From an uncultured Alloprevotella sp. (GTDB taxonomy: Bacteria; Bacteroidota; Bacteroidia; Bacteroidales; Bacteroidaceae), in NCBI GenBank assembly GCA_944320745.1, contig CALUIN010000014.1:1-41696 (forward strand): 41,696 nt of DNA, read 5' to 3'. The position numbers and the translations under genes were made by a program. Below the pieces are notes generated by a model. It was not told where the DNA came from. It did no database searches and was given only the letters and a program-made list of their open reading frames with translations. This document shows positions 1 through 8,006 of the stretch, piece after piece (the stretch's first letter is position 1; each line of letters opens with the position of its first letter).

Positions 1-6
1 GTGACC

Positions 7-48
7 ACGGGGCCTGTCCCCGTCGCGACGGGGCTAAGGCCCGCGGCC
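7..48. repeat. 21-nt palindromic repeat array, locus A (two units)
   Basis: Two consecutive 21-nt units start at 7 and 28. Each begins ACGGGG, has a short centre (CCTGT or CTAAG) and ends in a complementary C-rich arm, so each is a small imperfect palindrome. The same unit recurs at 11610-11672, 20764-20826, 34978-35040 and 41014-41098, always between genes. The array runs up to the left window edge and may extend beyond it. It lies upstream of the promoter at 97-104, so here it could terminate transcription from the unseen left-hand gene. Confidence 0.75.
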
Positions 49-96
49 GCGCCGCCGCCATGCGCCCTAAAGACGAAGCGCCGCGGCGGCGCGCCG

Positions 97-104
97 TATC
101 TTTG
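97..104 (+). promoter_or_regulatory. Bacteroidota -7 promoter element for the smalltalk gene
   Basis: The octamer TATCTTTG matches the Bacteroidota sigma-ABfr consensus TAnnTTTG exactly. Transcription would begin near 110, leaving a GC-rich leader of about 90 nt before the start codon at 200. No clear -33 TTG element was found at the expected distance. Confidence 0.6.
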
Positions 105-199
105 CCCTGCCGGCGCAGCCCGCCCCGCCCGGCCCGGGCAGGCGGAGGCGGACCGGGCGGCGGCACACGTTTCACCACTAAAAAGAAAGGAGAATGCCA

Positions 200-304
200 A
201 TGGACGAGAAGAAAAGGAAAATCTGGGCCCTCGTGCTGAAGGTCCTCGCGGCGGCCCTCACCGCCCTGACCGGCGCGCTGACCAGCTGCGCCCTGCTTAA
301 CTGA
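200..304 (+). CDS. smalltalk family small protein
   Basis: This encodes 34 residues starting MDEKKRKIW and ending SCALLN. A basic N-terminus is followed by an Ala/Leu/Thr-rich hydrophobic stretch (about residues 9-28) and then Ser-Cys. That layout, with a lysine-rich head, an LKVL-like segment and a late SC pair, is that of the Bacteroidota smalltalk proteins, whose function is unknown. AAAGGAG at 186-192 sits 7 nt before the ATG at 200. An in-frame ATG at 194 is too close to that site to be used. In many Bacteroidales this gene lies between an HU-like DNA-binding protein gene and an N-acetylmuramoyl-L-alanine amidase gene. Here it has its own promoter and terminator hairpin and ptb follows, so the usual right-hand partner is absent. 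Confidence 0.8.
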   Translation: MDEKKRKIWALVLKVLAAALTALTGALTSCALLN

Positions 305-328
305 CCGGCTGCCGCGCGCGGCAGCCGG
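305..328 (+). terminator. Perfect 24-nt palindrome directly after the smalltalk stop codon
   Basis: Positions 305-316 (CCGGCTGCCGCG) are perfectly complementary to 317-328. The hairpin starts at the base after the stop codon. No T-run follows immediately (four Ts lie at 357-360), so intrinsic termination is likely but unproven. Confidence 0.55.
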
Positions 329-395
329 GACGCCCGGCAAGCCCCGACACGCCACTTTTCCGTGGCGGCGCGCTTGCCGGGCTTGCATTATTTAT

Positions 396-403
396 TAAAT
401 TTG
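396..403 (+). promoter_or_regulatory. Bacteroidota -7 promoter element for ptb-buk
   Basis: TAAATTTG matches TAnnTTTG exactly and sits in a short AT-rich patch, 32 nt before the ptb start. It implies a leader of roughly 25 nt. Confidence 0.7.
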
Positions 404-434
404 CAGGTAAAACCACACTCTGACACATACAGAC

Positions 435-1337
435 ATGGACCCTATTCGCAGTTTCCAGCAACTGGCGGGACATCTGTCGGGCAGCGGCGTGCGCCGCCGC
501 ATAGCCGTGGTCTGCGGCTCGGACAGCTCGACCTGCCAGGCGGCGGACCGCGCCCTGGCAGGCGGATTCGCCGAAATCGTGTTCGTAGGCCGCACGGCCG
601 ACGTCCGGCGCCGGCGTGCCGCCGAACCCTTCCCCGCCCTGGTCCGCTACGTCGACGCGGCGGACGACGCCTCCGCCGCGCGGCTGGCCGTGGCCCTGGT
701 GCGCCGCGGCGAGGCGGACGTGCTCATGAAAGGCCTCGTCCCGACCGACGTGCTGCTGCGCGCCGTCTTGGACAAGGAGCAGGGCCTCCTGCCGCCGGGC
801 AGCGTCCTCACCCACCTGGCCGCGGCCCAGCTGCCGGCCTACGGCAAGCTGCTCTGCTTCACGGACTCGGCCGTCATCCCCTATCCCACGCCCCGACAGC
901 GCGAGGTGCAGGTGGCGTGCGCCGTCCGCCTGTGCCACGCCCTGGGCGTCGCCGAGCCGCGCGTGGCCCTCATCCACTGCTCCGAGCACGTGAGCGACAA
1001 GTTTCCCCACACGCTGACCTACGCCGCCCTGGCCGCGGCCGCGCGGCAGGGGCGCTGGGGCCGCGCCGTCGTGGACGGGCCGCTGGACGTGCGCACCTCC
1101 TGCGACGCGGCGGCCCTGGCGGTCAAGGGCATCAGCTCGCCCATAGGCGGGCAGGCGGACGCCCTCGTGTTTCCCGACATCGAGGCCGCCAACGCTTTCT
1201 ACAAGGCCATCACCCTCTTTGCCGGCGCCGAGACGGCCGGCATACTCCAGGGAGCGTCGAGCCCCGTCGTGCTGCCCTCGCGCGGCGACAGCGCCGCCTC
1301 CAAGTTCTACAGCCTGGCCCTGGCTGCCCTCTTCTGA
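435..1337 (+). CDS. ptb: Phosphate butyryltransferase (phosphate acyltransferase)
   Basis: This 300-residue cytoplasmic enzyme belongs to the PTA/PTB family and would convert an acyl-CoA (butyryl-CoA or a branched relative) plus phosphate into acyl phosphate and CoA. The length fits Ptb rather than the longer Pta. Family features include the N-terminal IAVVCGSD strand, an ADVLMKGLV segment near residues 94-102 (typical of Ptb), and the C-terminal segments KGISSPIGGQAD and LVFPDIEAANAFYK. Butyrate kinase follows 45 nt downstream, as in classic ptb-buk operons, which is the strongest argument for this assignment. Acyl chain preference cannot be read from the sequence; isobutyrate, isovalerate or propionate remain possible. 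The start follows the -7 element by 32 nt and has no strong Shine-Dalgarno sequence, which is common in this phylum. Confidence 0.9.
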   Translation: MDPIRSFQQLAGHLSGSGVRRRIAVVCGSDSSTCQAADRALAGGFAEIVFVGRTADVRRRRAAEPFPALVRYVDAADDASAARLAVALVRRGEADVLMKGLVPTDVLLRAVLDKEQGLLPPGSVLTHLAAAQLPAYGKLLCFTDSAVIPYPTPRQREVQVACAVRLCHALGVAEPRVALIHCSEHVSDKFPHTLTYAALAAAARQGRWGRAVVDGPLDVRTSCDAAALAVKGISSPIGGQADALVFPDIEAANAFYKAITLFAGAETAGILQGASSPVVLPSRGDSAASKFYSLALAALF

Positions 1338-1382
1338 GCGCCGGGCGCACAAGGCTTCCACACTCCAACCCCGTACCCACAC

Positions 1383-2444
1383 ATGCTAATCCTTGCCATC
1401 AACCCCGGGTCGACCTCGACCAAGATTGCCGTCTACGAAGACGAGCAGCCCGTCCTGCTGCGCAACATCCGCCACTCCGTGGAAGAGCTGTCGCAGTTTG
1501 CCCGCATCGCGGACCAGCGCACTTTCCGCCGCGACCTGGTCCTGAGCGAACTGCGGCGGATGAACATCCCCTTCCGCTTCGATGCCATCATAGGCCGCGG
1601 CGGCCTGGCCAAGCCCCTCTCCGGCGGCGTATATGCCGTCAACGAGAAGATGTGCCGCGACATGTACTACGCCAAGCGGCAGCACGTCTGCAACCTGGGC
1701 TGCATCATAGCCTACGATCTGGCACGCCAGCTGGAGGGCTGCCTGGCCCTCATCGCGGACCCCGTCGTGGTGGACGAGATGGAGGACGTGGCCCGCGTGT
1801 GCGGCTCGCCGCTCATGCAGCGCGTCCCCATCTGGCACGCGCTCAACCAGCGGGCCATAGCCCGCCGCTTCGCCCGCGAGAACGGCCGCCGCTACGAGGA
1901 GCTGAACCTCATCATCTGCCACATGGGCGGCGGCATCTCCATAGCGGCCCACCGCAAGGGCCGCGCCATTGACGCCAACAACGGCCTGGACGGCGAGGGC
2001 CCCTTCTCGCCCGAACGGGCGGGCACGCTGCCCTCGGCGGACCTGGTGCGCCTGTGCTACAGCGGACGCTACACGCAGGAGGAGCTGCTCAAGCGCATAG
2101 CCGGCAACGCGGGCCTCTCGGCCCACCTGGGCACGACGGACGTGAAGAAAATCATTGACAGCATCGAGGCGGGCGACCTCCACGCCAAACTGCTCATCGA
2201 CGCCATGATCTACCAGACGGCCAAGTGCATCGCCGCCGAGGGGGCCGTGCTCTTCGGAGAAATCGACGCCGTGCTCGTCACGGGCGGCATGGCCCACTCG
2301 GACTACATCACCTCGCGCCTGCGCCGCCGGGTGGACTTCCTCGCGCCCGTCCACATCTACCCCGGCGAGGACGAGATGGAGGCCCTGGCCCTCAACGCCC
2401 TGGCCGCGCTGCGCGGCGAGGAGGAGATGAAGGCCTACGACTGA
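1383..2444 (+). CDS. buk: Butyrate kinase
   Basis: This 353-residue ASKHA-fold kinase of the acetate/butyrate kinase family would transfer phosphate from butyryl phosphate to ADP, yielding butyrate and ATP. The N-terminus MLILAINPGSTSTKIAVYED is the phosphate-1 motif typical of Buk. Other family signatures are IIGRGGLAKPLSGG near residues 60-73, ICHMGGGISIAAH near 178-190, DGEGPFSPERAGTLP near 203-217 and VTGGMAHSDY near 299-308. The length matches Buk rather than acetate kinase (about 400). It lies 45 nt after ptb on the same strand. The pair gives substrate-level ATP formation at the end of amino-acid or carbohydrate fermentation. Other butyrate-pathway genes are not in the window, so the acyl-CoA source is unknown. 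Confidence 0.92.
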   Translation: MLILAINPGSTSTKIAVYEDEQPVLLRNIRHSVEELSQFARIADQRTFRRDLVLSELRRMNIPFRFDAIIGRGGLAKPLSGGVYAVNEKMCRDMYYAKRQHVCNLGCIIAYDLARQLEGCLALIADPVVVDEMEDVARVCGSPLMQRVPIWHALNQRAIARRFARENGRRYEELNLIICHMGGGISIAAHRKGRAIDANNGLDGEGPFSPERAGTLPSADLVRLCYSGRYTQEELLKRIAGNAGLSAHLGTTDVKKIIDSIEAGDLHAKLLIDAMIYQTAKCIAAEGAVLFGEIDAVLVTGGMAHSDYITSRLRRRVDFLAPVHIYPGEDEMEALALNALAALRGEEEMKAYD

Positions 2445-2469
2445 GACCGGCGGCCGGCCGCTACGAAAT

Positions 2470-2514
2470 GCGGGACCCGGGGAACTCTCTTCAACGAAGT
2501 TCTCCGGGTCCCGC
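2470..2514. terminator. Bidirectional terminator hairpin between buk and hisS
   Basis: GCGGGACCCGG at 2470-2480 pairs with 2504-2514. The stem extends inward by GGAACT (2481-2486) against 2498-2503 with one G-U pair, giving about 17 bp and an 11-nt loop. It lies between the convergent ends of buk and hisS and can serve both. No long T-run is present on either side. Confidence 0.7.
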
Positions 2515-2541
2515 TCTCCATGCCGCGAGGGGCGGAAGCGC

Positions 2542-3903
2542 TCAGGCCAGCCGGGCCACGAGTTCCTCGGGCGTGAGGCTCTGCTGCTCGCCGGTGGCCA
2601 TGTCCTTGAGCGTGACGCGGCCGGCCTTCATCTCGTCCTCGCCCACAAGAGCCACGAAGGGCACGCCCAGGGCGTTGGCATAGCTCATCTGCTTCTTCAT
2701 CTTCACACTGTCGGGATAGACCTCCGTAGCGATGCCGGCGCGGCGGGCCAGCGCGGCGTAGCGCAGGCAGCAGGCGGCCTCGGCGGGCCCGAAGTTGATG
2801 AAGAGCAGGCGCACGCCGCCCGCGGCGGTGCGGGGATAGAGGTCGAGCTGGGTGAGCACGTCGTAGATGCGGTCCGCGCCGAAGGAGATGCCCACACCGC
2901 TCAGGCCGGGCATGCCGAAGATGCCGGTGAGGTCGTCGTAGCGGCCGCCGCCGGTGATGGAGCCTATCTGGACATCGAGCGCCTTGACCTCGAAGATGCA
3001 GCCGGTGTAGTAGTTCAGGCCGCGGGCCAGGGTGAGGTCGAGCTCGAGGGCGTTGCGGAGGGCGGCTCCCTGGAGGGCGTCGAGGACGAACGTCACCTCG
3101 TCGACGCCCTTCTGCCCGACGGGACAGCCGGCAAAGAGGTCGCGCATGGCCGCCAGCTTGTCGGCATTGGTGCCGCCGGTGGAGAGGATGGGCTGCAGCC
3201 GGGCCACGGCCTCCTCGGACAGGCCGCCGGCCAGCAGCTCGGCGGCCACGCGCTCGGGGCCTATCTTGTCGAGCTTGTCGATGGCTACGGTGATGTCCAC
3301 GAGGCGCTCGGGCGCGCCGATGACCTCGGCGATGCCGGCCAGGATCTTGCGGTTGTTGAGCCGGATGCTGACGCGTATGCCGAAGCGGGTGAATACTTCG
3401 TCGATGATTTGCACGAGCTCCACCTCGTTGAGCAGCGAGTCGCTGCCCACGACGTCGGCGTCGCACTGGTAGAACTCGCGGTAGCGCCCTTTCTGGGGGC
3501 GGTCGGCGCGCCAGACGGGCTGTATCTGGTAGCGCTTGAAAGGCAGCTGGAGTTCGTCGCGGTGCTGCACGACGTAGCGGGCGAAGGGGACGGTGAGGTC
3601 GTAGCGCAGGCCCTTGTCGCAAAAGCGGGCGGAGAGGCGGGCGGGGCTCTCAGCGCGGAAGTCGTCGGGGCTGACGTCGGCGCGGAAGTCGCCGGAGTTG
3701 AGCACCTTGAAGAGGAGCTTGTCGCCCTCTTCGCCGTACTTGCCCATGAGTGTGGAGAGGTTTTCCAGGGCGGGCGTCTCTATCGGGCGGAAGCCGTAGA
3801 GGGCGTAGACCTGGCGGATGGTGTCGAAGATGTAGTTACGCTTGGCCATCTCGGCGGGCGAGAAGTCGCGCGTGCCTTTGGGAATGGAGGGTTTCTGTGA
3901 CAT
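2542..3903 (-). CDS. hisS: Histidyl-tRNA synthetase
   Basis: This 453-residue class II aminoacyl-tRNA synthetase charges tRNA-His. It starts [16 protein letters not shown]; the KGTRDF segment is characteristic of HisRS. Motif 2 is visible as [17 protein letters not shown], with [12 protein letters not shown] before it. The HisA-type motif [12 protein letters not shown] and the GGGRYDDL segment follow. Motif 3 is [15 protein letters not shown], and the anticodon-binding domain occupies the last ~90 residues. Length and domain order are normal. The gene lies 81 nt downstream of the secreted EEP-family gene on the same strand. No TAnnTTTG element is seen in that gap, so the two may be cotranscribed. 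A hairpin at 2470-2514 lies past its 3' end. Confidence 0.97.
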   Translation of the reverse strand: MSQKPSIPKGTRDFSPAEMAKRNYIFDTIRQVYALYGFRPIETPALENLSTLMGKYGEEGDKLLFKVLNSGDFRADVSPDDFRAESPARLSARFCDKGLRYDLTVPFARYVVQHRDELQLPFKRYQIQPVWRADRPQKGRYREFYQCDADVVGSDSLLNEVELVQIIDEVFTRFGIRVSIRLNNRKILAGIAEVIGAPERLVDITVAIDKLDKIGPERVAAELLAGGLSEEAVARLQPILSTGGTNADKLAAMRDLFAGCPVGQKGVDEVTFVLDALQGAALRNALELDLTLARGLNYYTGCIFEVKALDVQIGSITGGGRYDDLTGIFGMPGLSGVGISFGADRIYDVLTQLDLYPRTAAGGVRLLFINFGPAEAACCLRYAALARRAGIATEVYPDSVKMKKQMSYANALGVPFVALVGEDEMKAGRVTLKDMATGEQQSLTPEELVARLA

Positions 3904-3984
3904 GGGGGTATGAGTATATGAGGCCCCGGCGGGGTGCGGCGGGGAGCCGTCCTGCCGAGGCGGAAGGGTGATGCGGCGGGAGGG

Positions 3985-5103
3985 TCAGCGGACTTCCTTG
4001 ATGAGGTAGATGTACGTGGGCAGGTGGTCGCTGTAGCCGTTGAGCCATACGCCGCCGGCGTGTGTGCGCCGGGGGCTTCCCTTGTAGCGGCCCTCCTGCT
4101 GGAAGAGGTAGTCGCGGACGAATACTTCGTTGCGGTAGAACTTGAGCGTAGTGCGGTCGTCGCCCAGGAGGTTTCCGGTGAAGACGATCTGGTCGAAGAG
4201 GTTCCACTTGCCGTCGTAGAGGAGGGTGCCCTGCCCGGCCTTGTAGAGCGTGTCCCACCAGGGGTTGTACAGGTCGCCGGCCGAACGGACGTCGCGCAGG
4301 CGGTGCTTGCAGCCGAGGGCGTCGGTGAGGCTCTTGTTGTTGGGGTCGTCGTTGAGGTCGCCCATGATGATGACCTTGGCGCCGGGGTCCTGGCGCAGCA
4401 GGGCGTCCTTGAGGGCGCGGACCTGGTAGCCGGCGCGCTCGCGGCTCTCGCTGCCGGCTGCGCGCGAGGGCCAGTGGTTGACGATGAAGAACACTTTCTC
4501 GCCGGCCAGGAGGCCCTCCATGACGAGGAAGCCGCGGGTCATGTAGGTGGTGTCGCCGCGCATCTCGGTGTAGGCTCTCACCTTGCCGTCGGCATCGGTG
4601 TAGAAGCCGAGGTCCACGTCGGGCTGCGAGGGGGTTTTGTAATAATAGGGCACGAGCATGGAGCTTTCCAGCTGGAAGAACTTGGGATTGTAGAGGAAAG
4701 CGCAGTCTATGCCGCGACGGTCGGGGCCTTCGTAGTGGACTATCCGGTAGCCGCGGGCGGCCAGGGCGGGCTGGCGCAGAAGGTCCTCGAGCACGCGGCG
4801 GTTCTCCACCTCTGAAAGGCCGATGACGGCCGCGCCGGCGGGCAGGCGGTCGGTGCAGAGCTCGGAAAGGACGGAGGCCATGTTCTTGAGCTTGGCCTCG
4901 TACTTCATCGTCCCCCACTTCATGGTGCCGCCGGGGAGATACTCGTAGTCGTTCTTCCCGTAGTCGTGGACCGTGTCGAAGAGATTTTCCTGATTGTAGA
5001 ACGCCACGCCGTAGAGCGCGTAGCGCTTCGCGCCGTCCTGCGCGAAGGCCGCGGCGAAGGGCAGCAGGAGCAGGAGGAGGGTCAGTCTGAGCAGTTTCTT
5101 CAT
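3985..5103 (-). CDS. Secreted endonuclease/exonuclease/phosphatase (EEP) family protein
   Basis: This encodes 372 residues from the ATG at 5103, giving a signal peptide MKKLLRLTLLLLLLPFAAAFAQ. Upstream in-frame ATGs would place charged residues before it. The mature protein shows the EEP/DNase I fold motifs in order: FYNQENLFDT (metal-site Asn), IGLSEVENR (catalytic Glu), VNHWPSR (catalytic His), IIMGDLNDDPNN (Asp/Asn pair) and YSDHLPTYIYL (terminal Asp-His). All key residues are present, so it should be an active metal-dependent phosphodiesterase or nuclease acting outside the cytoplasm. The exact substrate (DNA, RNA, nucleotide or phospholipid) cannot be read from sequence. It diverges from a TonB receptor operon that ends in a second nuclease, which favours extracellular nucleic acids. 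A near-consensus -7 element GATATTTG on the minus strand (5160-5167) would give a leader of about 50 nt. Confidence 0.85.
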   Translation of the reverse strand: MKKLLRLTLLLLLLPFAAAFAQDGAKRYALYGVAFYNQENLFDTVHDYGKNDYEYLPGGTMKWGTMKYEAKLKNMASVLSELCTDRLPAGAAVIGLSEVENRRVLEDLLRQPALAARGYRIVHYEGPDRRGIDCAFLYNPKFFQLESSMLVPYYYKTPSQPDVDLGFYTDADGKVRAYTEMRGDTTYMTRGFLVMEGLLAGEKVFFIVNHWPSRAAGSESRERAGYQVRALKDALLRQDPGAKVIIMGDLNDDPNNKSLTDALGCKHRLRDVRSAGDLYNPWWDTLYKAGQGTLLYDGKWNLFDQIVFTGNLLGDDRTTLKFYRNEVFVRDYLFQQEGRYKGSPRRTHAGGVWLNGYSDHLPTYIYLIKEVR

Positions 5104-5159
5104 AAAGATGAGCATTTTCGTTACCGCAGGGCGCGGCGGGCCGCGCGCCAAACGAGGGA

Positions 5160-5167
5160 CAAATATC
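5160..5167 (-). promoter_or_regulatory. Possible -7 promoter element for the EEP gene
   Basis: On the minus strand this reads GATATTTG, one base from TAnnTTTG. It lies in an unusually AT-rich stretch of about 100 bp between the divergent EEP and TonB receptor genes. Its distance from the ATG at 5103 is reasonable, but the match is imperfect. Confidence 0.35.
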
Positions 5168-5226
5168 TAAAAAAAAAATGAGATGGGGCAGAAATAAAGG
5201 CGGCAAATCCAAGATTTCACGGAAAT

Positions 5227-5238
5227 GTAAAACTTTAC
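5227..5238. promoter_or_regulatory. 12-bp palindrome upstream of the TonB receptor promoter (candidate operator)
   Basis: GTAAA at 5227-5231 and TTTAC at 5234-5238 are inverted repeats separated by AC. The palindrome ends 15 bp before the -7 element at 5253-5260, where an activator or repressor could act. The sequence is short and AT-rich, so chance is possible. Confidence 0.25.
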
Positions 5239-5252
5239 CCTGAAAATTACGC

Positions 5253-5260
5253 TATCTTTG
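5253..5260 (+). promoter_or_regulatory. Bacteroidota -7 promoter element for the TonB receptor operon
   Basis: TATCTTTG matches TAnnTTTG exactly. Transcription should start near 5266. That excludes the in-frame ATG at 5258 as the receptor start and supports the ATG at 5315 with a leader of about 50 nt. Confidence 0.75.
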
Positions 5261-5314
5261 CACACAAAAGGACATGGACAACGTAAGAACTATCCCTCAT
5301 TCCAACGATCAGAT

Positions 5315-7987
5315 ATGAATAAAGGAGCAAGACTATTGACCGCCGCCTGGTGCATGGCCGCAGGTGCGATGGCCCAGCAGGCCGACACGCTGCGCGTCGC
5401 GGACGACAACGCGGACTTCACGTTCACCGAGTCGCAACTCGACGAGGACAACGACGCCGCGCAGACCGTCTCGGCCATCGTAGCCTCAAAGACGGACCCT
5501 TACCTGGCCGAGGTGGGCTACCTCTTCAGCCCGATGCGCTTCCGCGTTCGCGGCTACGACAACATGTACAACCAGGTCTACATGAACGGCCTGATGCTGA
5601 ACGACCTGGAGACCGGGCGCTTCAGCTACGGACTCATCGGCGGCATGAACGACGCCACGCGAAACCAAGAGGGAGTCTCGGGCTTTGAGTTCAACAACTT
5701 CGGCATGACCGGCGTGGGCGGAGGCACAAGCATCAACACCCGCGCCAGCCAGTTTGCCCAAGGCAACAAGATCACCCTCTCGGGCTGCAACCGCAACTAC
5801 CTGATGCGCGGCATGTTTACCCACGCCACCGGACTCATGGAGAACGGATGGGCCTTCGCCGGGACCGTCGGCTACAGATGGGCCAACGAGGGCGTCATCG
5901 ACGGGACCTTCTACAACTCCTTCAGTTACTTCCTCTCCGCCGAGAAACGCTTCAACGACGCCCACAGCCTCTCGCTCGTCACGTTCGGCTCCCCCACAGA
6001 GCGCGGCCAGCAGGCCGCCTCGACCGAAGAGGCCTACTGGCTCGCCAACTCGCACTACTACAACCCCAACTGGGGATTCCAGAACGGCGAGAAGCGCAAC
6101 GCCCGCGTCGTGAAAAGCTTCGAGCCCACGGCCATACTGACCTGGGACTGGGACATTGACCGCCAGAAGAAGCTCACGACGGCCGCCGGCTTCAAGTACA
6201 GCAACTACGGCACCACCGCCCTGGGCTGGAACGGCGACGCCTACGACCCCCGCCCGGACTACTACAAGAACATGCCCAGCTCCATCTTCGACGTCTACAA
6301 CCCCGACATCAACAACCCGGGCTACCTCGAGGACAACCCCTTCCTCCTGGAACAGTGGCGGGACATGTACGACTACTGGACCTCCAGCGAGGCCAACCGG
6401 CAAATCAACTGGGACCGCATGTACTTCGTCAACCGCCAGAACGAGGCCAACGGCGGCGAGACGCTCTACTACCAGGAGCGCCGCCACAACGACCAGATGG
6501 TCTTCGCGCTCAACTCCGTCTTCAACCACACCCTCAGCCCGCGCCAGCGTTACACCGTAGGCCTGCAACTCAACACCACGAAGGGCATGCACTACAAGAC
6601 CATGGAGGACCTGCTCGGCGGCACGCGCTACACGGACATCGACAAGTTCGCCGCCAACGACTACGGCAAGGGGAGCATCGAGGCACAGAACGACCTGAAC
6701 AACCCCAACCGCCAGATCGCCGAGGGCGACAAGTTCGGCTACGACTATAACACCTACGTCAACAAGGCCCGCCTCTGGGGACAGTACCAGTACACCGCGC
6801 CGCGCTTCGCCGTCCTGCTCGGCGCCAACGCCGAGGGCACGACCATCGAGCGCGACGGCCTCATGCGCAACGGCCGCGCCCCCGAAAACTCCTACGGCCG
6901 CAGCGGAAAAGCCCGCTTCCTCGGCGGCGGAGGCAAATTCACGCTGGCCTACACCCCCGTAGCCAACCACCGCCTCACCCTCTCCGGAAGCGCCAACGCC
7001 CAGGCCCCGCTGGCACGCAACAGCTTCGTGGCGCCCCGCATGCAGAACAACTTCGTCGACAACCTCAAGCTCGAGAAAATCTACGCCGCCGAACTGAGCT
7101 ACACCTTCCGCTTCGGCAACTTCAGCGGCAAGCTCAGCGGATACTACACGCAGTTCGAGGACGGCGTGGAGCAGACAGCCTTCTACAACGACCAGATGGA
7201 GCGCTTCACCTATCTCACCATGAACAACGTGCGCCGCCGCCATTACGGCCTCGAAGCAGCCTTCATCTACCAGGTCAACGGCAACCTCTCCTTCAACCTT
7301 ATCGGAACCATCAGCGAGGCGCAGTACGGCAACAACCCCTACGCCCAGATCAACTACGAAGGCATGAACGCCAGCACCACCCGTGAGCTCAACACCTGGA
7401 AAAATCCCGTCACCGGCGACGCCATGCCCCTGCGCGTCATCGCCGACGGCATGCGCGTCAGCGGCACGCCGCTCACGGCCGTCAGCCTCGGCGCCAACTA
7501 CAACATCAACGGCTGGTTCTTCGAGGCACACCTCAACTACTACGACCGCGTCTACGTAGGCTTCTCGCAATACCGCCGCCTGAGCAACATCACCGGCAAC
7601 TACGTGCAGTCCAGCATAGACGAGGCCGGACGCCCCGTATTCGACGTCACAGAGGCCCAGCTCCACGCCACCGGCGGCATACTCTTCGACCAGCAGGGCC
7701 GGCAGCTCGCCGCCTACTCCGCCGACCAGGAGAAGTTCGACGGCGGCTTCATGCTCGACCTCTCCATCGGCCGCTACATCCGCCTGCCCAAGGGGCGCAC
7801 CATGAGCATCAACCTCTCCGTGAACAACGTCACCAACAACCGCAACATGCGCACCGGCGGTTACGAGCAGAACCGCGACGACTTCTACAACACCGGCGTG
7901 GCCCGAGCCTTCCGCTTCTCGCGCAACTCCAAGTACTACTACGCCAACGCCATCAACGCCTTCCTCAACGTCAACTTCCGATTCTAA
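5315..7987 (+). CDS. TonB-dependent outer membrane receptor
   Basis: This encodes 890 residues from the ATG at 5315, with signal peptide MNKGARLLTAAWCMAAGAMA. After a short acidic N-terminal segment (FTFTESQLDEDNDA, a possible TonB-box region) comes a plug-like domain (about 65-150) with the FRVRGYDNMYNQVYMNGL segment. A long Tyr/Asn-rich beta-barrel follows and ends in aromatic NVNFRF, as outer membrane barrels do. The N-terminal carboxypeptidase-regulatory-like domain typical of SusC proteins is not seen, and no SusD gene follows, so this is not a standard polysaccharide utilisation pair. It heads a tight unit with a DUF5689 lipoprotein (gap 19 nt), a choice-of-anchor-J lipoprotein and a nuclease lipoprotein. 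I infer import of nucleic-acid breakdown products; the substrate is unproven. Confidence 0.85.
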   Translation: MNKGARLLTAAWCMAAGAMAQQADTLRVADDNADFTFTESQLDEDNDAAQTVSAIVASKTDPYLAEVGYLFSPMRFRVRGYDNMYNQVYMNGLMLNDLETGRFSYGLIGGMNDATRNQEGVSGFEFNNFGMTGVGGGTSINTRASQFAQGNKITLSGCNRNYLMRGMFTHATGLMENGWAFAGTVGYRWANEGVIDGTFYNSFSYFLSAEKRFNDAHSLSLVTFGSPTERGQQAASTEEAYWLANSHYYNPNWGFQNGEKRNARVVKSFEPTAILTWDWDIDRQKKLTTAAGFKYSNYGTTALGWNGDAYDPRPDYYKNMPSSIFDVYNPDINNPGYLEDNPFLLEQWRDMYDYWTSSEANRQINWDRMYFVNRQNEANGGETLYYQERRHNDQMVFALNSVFNHTLSPRQRYTVGLQLNTTKGMHYKTMEDLLGGTRYTDIDKFAANDYGKGSIEAQNDLNNPNRQIAEGDKFGYDYNTYVNKARLWGQYQYTAPRFAVLLGANAEGTTIERDGLMRNGRAPENSYGRSGKARFLGGGGKFTLAYTPVANHRLTLSGSANAQAPLARNSFVAPRMQNNFVDNLKLEKIYAAELSYTFRFGNFSGKLSGYYTQFEDGVEQTAFYNDQMERFTYLTMNNVRRRHYGLEAAFIYQVNGNLSFNLIGTISEAQYGNNPYAQINYEGMNASTTRELNTWKNPVTGDAMPLRVIADGMRVSGTPLTAVSLGANYNINGWFFEAHLNYYDRVYVGFSQYRRLSNITGNYVQSSIDEAGRPVFDVTEAQLHATGGILFDQQGRQLAAYSADQEKFDGGFMLDLSIGRYIRLPKGRTMSINLSVNNVTNNRNMRTGGYEQNRDDFYNTGVARAFRFSRNSKYYYANAINAFLNVNFRF

Positions 7988-8006
7988 CGCCTAACCTTCC
8001 GGAACA

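Noticed and set aside
1-300. An open frame covering the repeat array and the smalltalk gene in another frame
   Set aside because: It runs through the repeat, the promoter and the smalltalk coding region, has no ribosome site, and gives a compositionally biased translation.
5258-5314. Earlier start at 5258 for the TonB receptor
   Set aside because: The ATG overlaps the -7 element and precedes the expected transcript start; the start at 5315 gives a clean signal peptide.
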